Source: DATDVL01 sp035290025
GTDB taxonomy: Archaea; Nanobdellota; Nanobdellia; SCGC-AAA011-G17; DATDVL01
Length of the DNA: 22,710 bases
Direction: 5' to 3'
Assembly: GCA_035290025.1 (NCBI GenBank)
Contig: DATDVL010000013.1
Location: 1 to 22,710, forward strand
Shown here in pieces: positions 8,024-15,169 of this stretch (position 1 is its first letter; each line of letters starts with the position of its first letter). The notes under the pieces are model-generated. The model saw nothing but the letters and a program-made list of their open reading frames with translations. It did no database searches and was not told the DNA's origin. A program made the translations under genes and the position numbers.

Positions 8024-8929
8024 TTACTCTTTTACAAAAACACCATTCACCAAAGCACCAAAAGCAATATCATGTCCTAATCTTTTTCGCACATAAGCAA
8101 AGCCATCAGCATCAAGACTCGACATCAACGCAGCAACACCATCAGGAATCAACGCCTCAGACGTACCATGCCTCGACAAGAAATGATTAACAACATAATC
8201 AGGAAGAGCATTACGATGCACCCAGTCAACATCAACAAGATACTGGGGACTAATACGTAATGCAAGCTCAGTTTGCGTCAAAGGAACACGAATCACCGCA
8301 TCAACCATACCACTGCAATCAGGAGCAGAAGAGCTATGAACATCTGTGCATCTAATACTAAAACCATTCTTCTCTTCAAATATATCATCAACCTCATCAG
8401 AAAATAAACCTAATTCACGTGTCAACTTTTCCCTAAAAGCACTTCTCATAGAAATGTTACCCTCAGCATCAGGTCTAACCAAACCAGCAATAGAAGCATC
8501 GCGACGATCAGCAACATGCGTTGCAGTCACTGGGCGCTTATGTACCAACACAAAATCATTAACAGAATAAACAGCACCACCAACAGCACCAACACGCATC
8601 GTATCATAGACTACAGAAGAAAGCGGTCTACCACGCTCAGATGTCCTACTCGCAGCAACATACGTAGCAAAATCAGTCGTACAAAACTCAAGAACACCAT
8701 CACTACCGACCCTTGACGTGTCTTTAAGACATAACAAACCTTGATGAAACGATACTGCTTTTGGATTAAGCGCAAGAATATGAGGCCATTCAGCGGCAAT
8801 GACTTCATAATCTTCAGCAGTTAAGCATGCACTAAAATCATCACCCTTAACTTCAAGAACCAAATCATCTAATCGCGTCGGACTTTCAGGATGATAATAA
8901 AATTCAATGGTATGAGGAGGTCTTCGCAT
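8024..8929 (-). CDS. Nudix-like protein with N-terminal extension, copy 2 (degenerate box)
   Basis: The protein has 301 residues. Its layout matches copies 1 and 3. It has an N-terminal domain with LNPKAVSFHQGLLCL, then a TDFATYVAASR stretch, PLSSVVYDTMRVGAVGG, a core strand YSVNDFVLVHKRP and a possible box EKLTRELGL (167-175). Against REUxEExGU only one of the two central glutamates remains (E172, with R171 replacing the other), so metal binding and catalysis may be impaired or altered. The start is the ATG at 8929. A GTG two codons earlier is less likely because the TATA box lies 27 bases before the ATG. The gene is a single unit, convergent with the C-methyltransferase and divergent from the amino-sugar operon. 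Confidence 0.65.
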   Translation of the reverse strand: MRRPPHTIEFYYHPESPTRLDDLVLEVKGDDFSACLTAEDYEVIAAEWPHILALNPKAVSFHQGLLCLKDTSRVGSDGVLEFCTTDFATYVAASRTSERGRPLSSVVYDTMRVGAVGGAVYSVNDFVLVHKRPVTATHVADRRDASIAGLVRPDAEGNISMRSAFREKLTRELGLFSDEVDDIFEEKNGFSIRCTDVHSSSAPDCSGMVDAVIRVPLTQTELALRISPQYLVDVDWVHRNALPDYVVNHFLSRHGTSEALIPDGVAALMSSLDADGFAYVRKRLGHDIAFGALVNGVFVKE

Positions 8930-8951
8930 ATCCACATAAATTATTTGAGTA

Positions 8952-8960
8952 TTTATAAAT
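8952..8960 (-). promoter_or_regulatory. TATA box for Nudix-like copy 2
   Basis: The symmetric core TTTATAAAT is centred 27 bases before the ATG at 8929. A second TATA-like sequence on the same strand near 8994-9000 would give a leader of about 40 bases. Confidence 0.5.
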
Positions 8961-9043
8961 ATTCCTATTTGTAGTTACCTATAAGTAGTATGATTTTATA
9001 TCCATAAGTCTTTTTAAACCAGAAGAAAAAAGTAAAGGAAAGA

Positions 9044-9050
9044 TTTATAA
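9044..9050 (+). promoter_or_regulatory. TATA box for the amino-sugar operon
   Basis: TTTATAA is centred 28 bases before the ATG at 9075 and is preceded by the purine-rich GGAAAGA, plausible as a BRE. Another box, TTTTTAAAC near 9011-9019, is an alternative farther upstream. Confidence 0.6.
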
Positions 9051-9074
9051 CAAGAAATTAGGACACAAAAAACA

Positions 9075-9566
9075 ATGACACAAAAATTTTTAGAAACCAT
9101 ATTCCAGCCCACAGCAGACTTCGCAGACCAACGAGGCGTCATCATTAACTTTCTCAAACTAGCACACGACGGAACAGGATTCAAACTCAAAGAAGTACCT
9201 GCAGGAGTACCTGATGACACCTTCGTAGAAGTAGCCTACATTGAATTCAAAAACAAAGGAGACATACGAGCAAACCACTACCACCCTGACGGATTAAACC
9301 AATTCGTCTACTGCGTCGCAGGAAGCTACGAAACCTACGCCGTCAAACTCAAAATCAACAGCAAGGGAGAAGTAGAACGAGACGGAGAACTACAACAACA
9401 ACTCGTCAAACAAGGAGACATAGCCTACACCCCCAGCATGGTAGCACACGCCATGAAAACACTAGAACCCAACACTGTCATCCTTAACCTCAATCCCAGA
9501 AAAAGAGACCAAGAAGGATACCATGCAAAGGAACAAGCACACACCTTGCCATTTAAAATAATCTAA
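9075..9566 (+). CDS. Cupin-type nucleotide-sugar isomerase/epimerase
   Basis: This 163-residue protein has a single cupin barrel. The first cupin motif is GDIRANHYHPDGLNQFVYC (62-80), with likely metal or substrate ligands H68 and H70. The second is QGDIAYTPSMVAHAM (113-127), with H125. The early RGVIINFLKL segment resembles the start of sugar-nucleotide cupins such as FdtA/QdtA ketoisomerases and CapF-type C-terminal cupins. I cannot decide between ketoisomerase, epimerase and a reductive-pathway isomerase. It is the first gene of a three-gene operon with a UXS-like enzyme and a DegT aminotransferase. In FdtA/QdtA systems such a cupin moves the keto group from C-4 to C-3 before transamination. 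Confidence 0.8.
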   Translation: MTQKFLETIFQPTADFADQRGVIINFLKLAHDGTGFKLKEVPAGVPDDTFVEVAYIEFKNKGDIRANHYHPDGLNQFVYCVAGSYETYAVKLKINSKGEVERDGELQQQLVKQGDIAYTPSMVAHAMKTLEPNTVILNLNPRKRDQEGYHAKEQAHTLPFKII

Positions 9567-9580
9567 ACGAGGACACCACC

Positions 9581-10648
9581 ATGAACAACATACTCCAAGA
9601 AGACTTCAAAACCATAGCAGAAGACATCAAAGAAGAAGCACAACGATTAAGCGGAAGAACAGTCCTCATCACCGGAGGGGCAGGATTCTTAGGAAACTAC
9701 ATCATCGGCGTATTAGACTACCTCAACAGAAACATACTCAAACAACCCTGCAACATCATATCCGTAGACAACTTCATCAGCGGAGTAAAATACCAGTTAG
9801 CAGAAGGACCAAACTTCAGAACCATAAAACACGACATCAAAGAACCACTCAAAATAGACGAGCCCGTACACTTCATCATCCACGCAGCAGGCATAGCATC
9901 ACCAAAGTTCTATAGGGATTATAAAATACAAACTATCGACGTAGGAGCGATAGGAACAAAAAATATGCTTGAACTCGCACGAGAAAAAAAAGTGGAAAGC
10001 ATGGTCTACACCAGCAGCAGCGAAGTCTACGGAGACCCCCACCCCGATGCAATACCAACACCAGAAACCTATAGAGGAAACGTCGCCTGCATAGGACCAC
10101 GAGCAAACTATGATGAATCAAAACGTGTAGGAGAAACCTACTCCATGGCCTACCAAGAAGCATACGATATACCAGTAAAAATAGTGCGCTTCTTCAACGT
10201 CTACGGACCCGGCATGCGACTCGATGACGCACGACTATTACCAAACTTTGCAACACACCACCTCAACGGAAAGCCCATACCCGTCTACGGCAACGGCAAC
10301 CAAACAAGAACGTTCTGCTACATCACCGACGGCATCACTGGACTACTCAAAGTATTCCTCAGCCACAGAAATGGAGAAGTATTCAACGTAGGAACAGACC
10401 AACCAGAAATAAGCATCCTCGGCATAGCAGAAATCATGAAAGAACTCTACCACACACAAACACAATTCCACGACCGGGAAAAAATAGTTGATGCCTACAG
10501 CGGAAAATCAGACCCACACCGACGATGCCCTGACATTAGCAAAATAAAAGCACACCTCAACTACACACCAAAGGTAGATTTAAGAACAGGCATACAGCGA
10601 TTTATGACATGGGCACAAGATATACACAGCCAGGGAAAGAATGTATGA
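9581..10648 (+). CDS. NAD-dependent epimerase/dehydratase, UDP-glucuronate decarboxylase (UXS)-like
   Basis: This 355-residue extended short-chain dehydrogenase has the dinucleotide motif TGGAGFLG (31-38), the Ser triad region YTSSSEVYGDP (143-153) and catalytic Tyr-Lys in YDESKR (Y177, K181). The blocks GNVACIGPRANYDESKR, FFNVYGPGM and VYGNGNQTRTFCYITD closely follow the UXS pattern, which points to oxidation at C-4 and perhaps decarboxylation of a UDP-hexuronate. A typical UXS has VNP where this protein has VAC, and an unusual N-terminal 25-residue helical extension is present, so the true substrate may differ. A GAGG ribosome site at 9569-9572 lies 8 bases before the ATG. It overlaps the aminotransferase gene by four bases. 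Confidence 0.85.
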   Translation: MNNILQEDFKTIAEDIKEEAQRLSGRTVLITGGAGFLGNYIIGVLDYLNRNILKQPCNIISVDNFISGVKYQLAEGPNFRTIKHDIKEPLKIDEPVHFIIHAAGIASPKFYRDYKIQTIDVGAIGTKNMLELAREKKVESMVYTSSSEVYGDPHPDAIPTPETYRGNVACIGPRANYDESKRVGETYSMAYQEAYDIPVKIVRFFNVYGPGMRLDDARLLPNFATHHLNGKPIPVYGNGNQTRTFCYITDGITGLLKVFLSHRNGEVFNVGTDQPEISILGIAEIMKELYHTQTQFHDREKIVDAYSGKSDPHRRCPDISKIKAHLNYTPKVDLRTGIQRFMTWAQDIHSQGKNV

Positions 10649-11739
10649 ACATACCCTTCGTTGACATCAAAAGAAACCAAGAACCACTCAAAAAAGAAAT
10701 ATTCGCTGCCATAGAACACATCGTCGATAAAACACAATACATTCTCGGACCAGCAGTAGAACACTTCGAAAAAGCATTCGCAGATTATTGCGGAAAAAAA
10801 TACTGCGTCGGCGTCAGCAACGGAACAGCAGCACTAGAACTCGCACTACGTGCCTATGATATACACTCTGGCGACGAAGTCATCACCGCAGCAAACACCT
10901 TCTTCTCCGGAGCATCTGTCATCAACCTCGTAGGAGCAACACCTGTATTCGTCGACGTCGAAGAAAACAGCAACAACCTCGACCCAAAAAAACTAGCAAC
11001 AGCAATTACTAACAAAACAAAAGCCATCATCGTCACCCACCTCTACGGACGACCAGCAAATATGGAAGCAGTACTCGCCCTAGGAAAAAAGCATAATATT
11101 GTTATCATAGAAGACTGCGCACAAGCACACGGAGCAACCTACCAAGGAAAGAAAGTACCCTACGGAGAAACAGGATGCTTCAGCTTCTACCCCGGAAAAA
11201 ACCTTGGAAGCTGGGGAGACGGAGGAGCAGTCGTCACGAATAATAAAATAATAGCAGAACGCATCACCAGCCTCAGAAACTTCGGAGGATCATTCAAAGC
11301 ATACCAACACAACGAAATAGCAGGAAACAACCGACTACAACCACTCCAAGCAGCAGTACTCGCCATAAAACTCAAACACTTAGACACGTGGATACAAGAA
11401 CGAAGAAAAAAAGCAGCATACTACACGAAACACTTGAAAGGCATCGTAAAAACACCCGAAGACACCGAAGGACACGCCTACCACATCTACTGCATAGAAA
11501 CAGAACAACGAGACGCACTACAAACCTACCTAGAAACACAAGGCATACAAATACGCATACACTACCCAACGCCCATACCCTATCAACCAGCCTACGCTTA
11601 TTTACACACAAAAAAAGGAACCTACCCCATAACAGAAGTGAAAAGTGGAAATATTATGGGTATACCATTATTCCCAGAAATAACACAAGAAGAACAAGAC
11701 TACATTATCATGCATATCAAAAAATTCTTAAAAAAGTGA
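10645..11739 (+). CDS. DegT/DnrJ/EryC1/StrS aminotransferase (nucleotide-sugar)
   Basis: This 364-residue PLP enzyme carries the family lysine in FYPGKNLG (K185), the cofactor-contacting Asp in IIEDCAQAHGA (D157) and SNGTAALELAL (58-68), which binds phosphate. GNNRLQPLQAAVLAIKLKHL (228-247) resembles the block seen in 3-aminotransferases of the DesV/FdtB/QdtB group, which suggests transamination of a 3-keto sugar, though C-4 cannot be excluded. The start ATG overlaps the upstream stop (ATGA at 10645-10648). An in-frame ATG at 10609 would lie deep inside the previous gene. The hexapeptide acyltransferase at 21491 is a natural partner to acetylate the amine. Confidence 0.9.
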   Translation: MNIPFVDIKRNQEPLKKEIFAAIEHIVDKTQYILGPAVEHFEKAFADYCGKKYCVGVSNGTAALELALRAYDIHSGDEVITAANTFFSGASVINLVGATPVFVDVEENSNNLDPKKLATAITNKTKAIIVTHLYGRPANMEAVLALGKKHNIVIIEDCAQAHGATYQGKKVPYGETGCFSFYPGKNLGSWGDGGAVVTNNKIIAERITSLRNFGGSFKAYQHNEIAGNNRLQPLQAAVLAIKLKHLDTWIQERRKKAAYYTKHLKGIVKTPEDTEGHAYHIYCIETEQRDALQTYLETQGIQIRIHYPTPIPYQPAYAYLHTKKGTYPITEVKSGNIMGIPLFPEITQEEQDYIIMHIKKFLKK

Positions 11740-11744
11740 GTCTA

Positions 11745-11760
11745 TGCTGGATATTCAGCA
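11745..11760 (+). terminator. Small hairpin after the amino-sugar operon
   Basis: TGCTG at 11745-11749 pairs with CAGCA at 11756-11760 around a 6-base loop, just after the aminotransferase stop. There is no clear T-tract, so a terminator role is weakly supported. Confidence 0.2.
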
Positions 11761-11786
11761 GCTATTACTCTAGGATATACTAAAAG

Positions 11787-12335
11787 CTAATCAATAACCC
11801 TTCTTTCTAATAACATAGGGCCAGAAAAAGGAAAAGGTGTATCACTTCGATACCCTACTTCTTTAAAATCACTTACTACACTAACGGGAGAAGGAAGTGC
11901 AGACTCTCTGACAATATGATCAACAACAGGATTATAACACACAACAACTGGTTTTCTAAATTCTGAATCACCAGTATCAAAAATGCCATCAAAACCACTT
12001 CTTACATCAATCAAACTTTTTCTTAAAATCCTTCTAAAAAGACCAACTCGCTCAGGACCAAACTGTGTTAACTGCAAAGAAAAACTTGTCACAACAGATT
12101 CATAAGGAGATTCGCCCGTAGACTCTTTCCATACTTCAACAGCTAAGGAGACATTTCTTTCTCTTTTATATACCCTACCAACCAGCCCTAAAAGGGCCGA
12201 CAATTCTTCTTTCAAAGGCTTTAAACTATGAAACTCAGTAGTAGCTCGGGCATAACGTTCTTCACACTCTTCCTCATGTTTAATTCTACGTCTCATTTCT
12301 TCAATAGACATTGGAGATTTATATAACGCAAACAT
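11787..12335 (-). CDS. Unrecognised soluble protein
   Basis: The protein has 182 residues and is not assignable to a family by eye. Residues 9-65 are highly charged and probably form a coiled-coil helix (IEEMRRRIKHEEECEERYAR). The middle has helical segments with FGPERVGLFRRILRKS. The last third looks beta-rich with Pro and aromatic residues (VVVCYNPVVDHIV, then PFPFSGP). There is no signal peptide or membrane segment. A TATA-like box is centred 26 bases before the ATG, so the gene seems expressed from a leaderless transcript. It is convergent with the amino-sugar operon. Its + strand composition is less A+C-rich than the adjacent glycosyltransferase, as with the Nudix-like genes. Confidence 0.65.
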   Translation of the reverse strand: MFALYKSPMSIEEMRRRIKHEEECEERYARATTEFHSLKPLKEELSALLGLVGRVYKRERNVSLAVEVWKESTGESPYESVVTSFSLQLTQFGPERVGLFRRILRKSLIDVRSGFDGIFDTGDSEFRKPVVVCYNPVVDHIVRESALPSPVSVVSDFKEVGYRSDTPFPFSGPMLLERRVID

Positions 12336-12356
12336 ATTTTTATCATAAGAATTATG

Positions 12357-12366
12357 CTATTTAAGA
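12357..12366 (-). promoter_or_regulatory. TATA-like box for the 11787-12335 gene
   Basis: The minus-strand TCTTAAATAG is centred about 26 bases before the ATG at 12335. Confidence 0.45.
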
Positions 12367-12392
12367 TTTATGTATCTACCATCTACAAATAG

Positions 12393-13220
12393 TTACTTAA
12401 TATTCTTACCCGTAAACCAACGACGAAAAACACCCAAACCATATCCTACATACTTCACCGAGTGATAAAATGGCAAGAAGAAAATGAAAGGAAGAAAAGG
12501 ATCCTGAACAAACTGCACCACAGACTTACCCACAGCAGCAACAGGAAATAAGAAAAACGCCACCACAAACAACCACTTACGCTTCGAAGCACCACCAATC
12601 CACAAAAACTGACGCCAACACTCATGCAAAGAAGCAGGATTATTATGATACAAAAACGTATCAACCATCAACGGCTTAATACCAGAATTAAAAAAAATCG
12701 TCTGATCAGACGTATAGCCAGCACGCTTATCCGTAGACCAGTACTTCTCCCAAACTTTACGTGTCGTCACCAAAATAGCCTGAGGATTAGTCACACGCAC
12801 CTTACCACGAGCACGAGCCCACCAACTCCACGCAGCATTCTTAATAATCTCCACACGAGGAGACGTACCCTGAGCCTCACCATTAATCAACGGACGAACC
12901 AGGTCCTCAACCAACGAAGGACCCGCAGTCATATCAGCACCAAACATCATAAAAATATTACCCTTAGCAGCCAACGACATCTTACGCCAAGCCTCCTCAG
13001 GACCCTGGTGTAGTTGCGTAAACACACGAATAGACTTATGACGCTTCGCCAAACCCTTAACAATAGCTAATGTCTTATCAGAAGAACCATCATCTGTCAA
13101 CAAAATCTCTATCGAAGGATAACTCTGCTCCAACAATGACACAAGACAACGCTCAATATACACTTCCTCATTATACGCAGGAATAAGAACAGAAACCAAA
13201 GGACTTTTTACACGAACCAT
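12393..13220 (-). CDS. Membrane-associated family 2 glycosyltransferase
   Basis: This 275-residue protein begins VSVLIPAYNEEVYIERCL and has the nucleotide-binding LLTDDGSSDKT (40-50). The usual DxD is replaced by FGADMTAGP (94-102), with a single Asp, which is common in some GT2 branches. A later SDQTIFF (171-177) may hold the catalytic base. Residues 216-262 contain two hydrophobic segments (WLFVVAFFLFPVAAVG and PFLPFIFFLPFYHSV) that would anchor it to the membrane. It probably extends a lipid-linked glycan at the cytoplasmic face; donor and acceptor are unknown. I chose the ATG at 13220 over an upstream TTG because the TATA box lies 26-27 bases before it. It forms a single-gene transcript. 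Confidence 0.85.
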   Translation of the reverse strand: MVRVKSPLVSVLIPAYNEEVYIERCLVSLLEQSYPSIEILLTDDGSSDKTLAIVKGLAKRHKSIRVFTQLHQGPEEAWRKMSLAAKGNIFMMFGADMTAGPSLVEDLVRPLINGEAQGTSPRVEIIKNAAWSWWARARGKVRVTNPQAILVTTRKVWEKYWSTDKRAGYTSDQTIFFNSGIKPLMVDTFLYHNNPASLHECWRQFLWIGGASKRKWLFVVAFFLFPVAAVGKSVVQFVQDPFLPFIFFLPFYHSVKYVGYGLGVFRRWFTGKNIK

Positions 13221-13242
13221 ACACAAGAAAACAAAAAATCAG

Positions 13243-13250
13243 TTTATAAA
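13243..13250 (-). promoter_or_regulatory. TATA box for the second GT2 gene
   Basis: The minus-strand TTTATAAA is centred 26-27 bases before the ATG at 13220. Confidence 0.6.
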
Positions 13251-13278
13251 GATTATGACTCAAATTTTAACCAACTTA

Positions 13279-14163
13279 CTAATCAGCATTTACAATTGCT
13301 GCATACTTAATCGTATGCTCAAAATGAGATTTCGCACGATACCCTAATGTCCGACCACGTTCTCTTATAAAAGCCAATAAACCGCTTTCAGGAATAATAT
13401 GCACAGCATCAAGTTCGCTTTTTTTAAGACGCCCCTCAAACATTGCCTGCATTTCTTCCACAGAAGTATCCATCTCAATCACCTGACTCACATTATAATC
13501 ATGATAAGGAACAATCCTAATAACCCCAACTGTTTGTATTCTTACTGTTTTCGCAGAAGGCAAAGTAGCAGGAAACTCAAAAGGAACTCCTAACTCTTCT
13601 TCCCGCTCATCCAAAATGTTTGCATCAAAAACACGATAACCATCCACACCACAACGAACAGCAAGATCATTAGGAACAATTCGACGATTACTTGTATCAA
13701 TATACCCTGCTGGAGGAAGTTCAAGAACACCACCAACAGTTTGCACACTTCTGCCACGCTCACCAAAGACATAATGCCTTTCCCCACTCTTTTCACGAAA
13801 GATTATAGCACCACTATTCCCAATAAGCCACAACTCAGGACCAATGTTAGCCTTCTTAGAAGCAACCGCGTGTTTATAATCTGTCTGTAAGAGATGCACC
13901 CCTAAAACACCCCCTTCTGACCTTTCAAAAGCAACCATTTCACATTGTCCACCATTGAAAAAATTAGTATTCCCACGAGCATGTTCATCTGCTTCTTTAG
14001 CATCCCAAAAACGATCAACCATACCTTCAATATCCTCACCCAAATGAGGCTTAGGAGAAAAACTAGCAACAAACACATCACGAGGATTTTCAACAACAAC
14101 CTGAATATGATCAGGTGATGTCTGGCATAAACCTAACAATTCACTCTTTAATATTTCATCCAT
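13279..14163 (-). CDS. Nudix-like hydrolase with N-terminal extension, copy 3
   Basis: The protein has 294 residues. The Nudix box is DEREEELGV (185-193), which keeps the central Glu pair and the final Gly-Val but has Asp in place of the leading Arg. It follows GGVLELPPAGYIDTSNRR, the usual strand-turn before the box. The N-terminal domain has NFFNGGQCEMVAFE and LLQTDYKHAVASKK, then WLIGNSGAIIFREK. FNG, TDY and the Nudix core come in the same order as I recall for NUDT22-type UDP-sugar diphosphatases. An upstream TTG would add six residues, but the TATA box lies 29 bases before the ATG at 14163. It stands alone between the GT2 and phosphate acetyltransferase genes and has weaker strand skew than the GT2 gene. 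Confidence 0.7.
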   Translation of the reverse strand: MDEILKSELLGLCQTSPDHIQVVVENPRDVFVASFSPKPHLGEDIEGMVDRFWDAKEADEHARGNTNFFNGGQCEMVAFERSEGGVLGVHLLQTDYKHAVASKKANIGPELWLIGNSGAIIFREKSGERHYVFGERGRSVQTVGGVLELPPAGYIDTSNRRIVPNDLAVRCGVDGYRVFDANILDEREEELGVPFEFPATLPSAKTVRIQTVGVIRIVPYHDYNVSQVIEMDTSVEEMQAMFEGRLKKSELDAVHIIPESGLLAFIRERGRTLGYRAKSHFEHTIKYAAIVNAD

Positions 14164-14187
14164 GCTTTTCAAACCACCCAAAACAGC

Positions 14188-14196
14188 TTTTAAAAG
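14188..14196 (-). promoter_or_regulatory. TATA box for Nudix-like copy 3
   Basis: The minus-strand CTTTTAAAA is centred 29 bases before the ATG at 14163. Confidence 0.5.
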
Positions 14197-14218
14197 TTAT
14201 GAACATCAAAGTCAAAGA

Positions 14219-15169
14219 CTACTCTTTCACCTGCAAAGCAGTAATACAAAAAACCTTAACAATATCAGCAACTGAAGCACCACGAGACAAATCATTCATC
14301 GGCTTCACTAACCCCTGCAAAATTGGACCAACAGCAGAAAAACCACCCAAACGTTCAAGGGCCTTATAACAGATATTACCAACATTTAAATCAGGAAAGA
14401 TAAGCACATTTGCATCACCCGCCCCAGCATTCTTCAAAACAGCAACCGTAGGAACAAGCGCAGCATCTAACTGCACCTCCCCCTCAATAGGGAGAGTAGC
14501 ATCCCGAATCTTTGCTAAAACAACAGCCTCCTGTACCTTTTTCACTAAAGGATGAACAGCAGAACCCAACGTGGAATACGACAAAAAAGCAACTTTAGGA
14601 GAAATCCCCAACAACCGAGCAGAAGCAGCAGTCAACACACCAATCTCTGCTAGCTCAGCAGCAGAAGGATCAGGTTGCACCGCACAATCAGCAAACAAGA
14701 AACACTGCTCACCCTTCTCCATGATAAAAAAAGAAGAAACCTTCCGGACGCCAGACTCTAAACATTTTAAATGAAAAACAGGAAGAAAAGGTTTCGTAGC
14801 AGCAGAAAGACCAGCAACCAAACCATCAGCAAAACCCTGCATAACTAACATAGCACCAAAAAAAACAGGCTGCTGCATAACTCTTAAAGCATCATCAAGA
14901 GAAATGCCTTTACTTTTACGCAAATTATAATACTGCTCAGCAAACAATTTTAGTTTATCAGATGACAAAGGATCAACAACAGCAACCACAGGATTATCAA
15001 TTAATGACTGAGGAATATTCTCTTTCTTACCAACAAAAACAATACAACCTAGTTTTTGATCAAGAATAATTTGAGCAGCAGCATAAATACGATGATCATT
15101 ATCAACAAAAACAATCTTTACTTTTTTCTTACGAACATTCTCCTTACTCATTTCAAAAGCCATAATCAT
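14219..15169 (-). CDS. pta: Phosphate acetyltransferase (PTA/PTB family)
   Basis: The protein has 316 residues, near the ~320-330 of short Pta enzymes. It interconverts acetyl-CoA and acetyl phosphate. Conserved blocks include PVFFGAMLVMQGFADGLVAG (101-120), FLSYSTLGSA (195-204), GEVQLDAALVP (230-240), and NVLIFPDLNVGNICYKALER (254-273) followed by GPILQGLVKPMNDLSRG (281-297). These last blocks distinguish true Pta from phosphotransbutyrylases. No acetate kinase gene is in the window. The ATG overlaps the stop of the membrane-anchored winged-helix gene (ATGA), so the two are translationally coupled; a second ATG two codons on (15163) is also possible. Coupling to a regulator that faces a copper operon is unusual and has no obvious explanation. 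Confidence 0.92.
   Translation of the reverse strand: MIMAFEMSKENVRKKKVKIVFVDNDHRIYAAAQIILDQKLGCIVFVGKKENIPQSLIDNPVVAVVDPLSSDKLKLFAEQYYNLRKSKGISLDDALRVMQQPVFFGAMLVMQGFADGLVAGLSAATKPFLPVFHLKCLESGVRKVSSFFIMEKGEQCFLFADCAVQPDPSAAELAEIGVLTAASARLLGISPKVAFLSYSTLGSAVHPLVKKVQEAVVLAKIRDATLPIEGEVQLDAALVPTVAVLKNAGAGDANVLIFPDLNVGNICYKALERLGGFSAVGPILQGLVKPMNDLSRGASVADIVKVFCITALQVKE

Noticed and set aside
10609..10644. Upstream start for the DegT aminotransferase
   Set aside because: The added residues lie within the end of the epimerase gene. The ATGA overlap at 10645 is the typical coupled start, and family similarity begins at NIPFVD.
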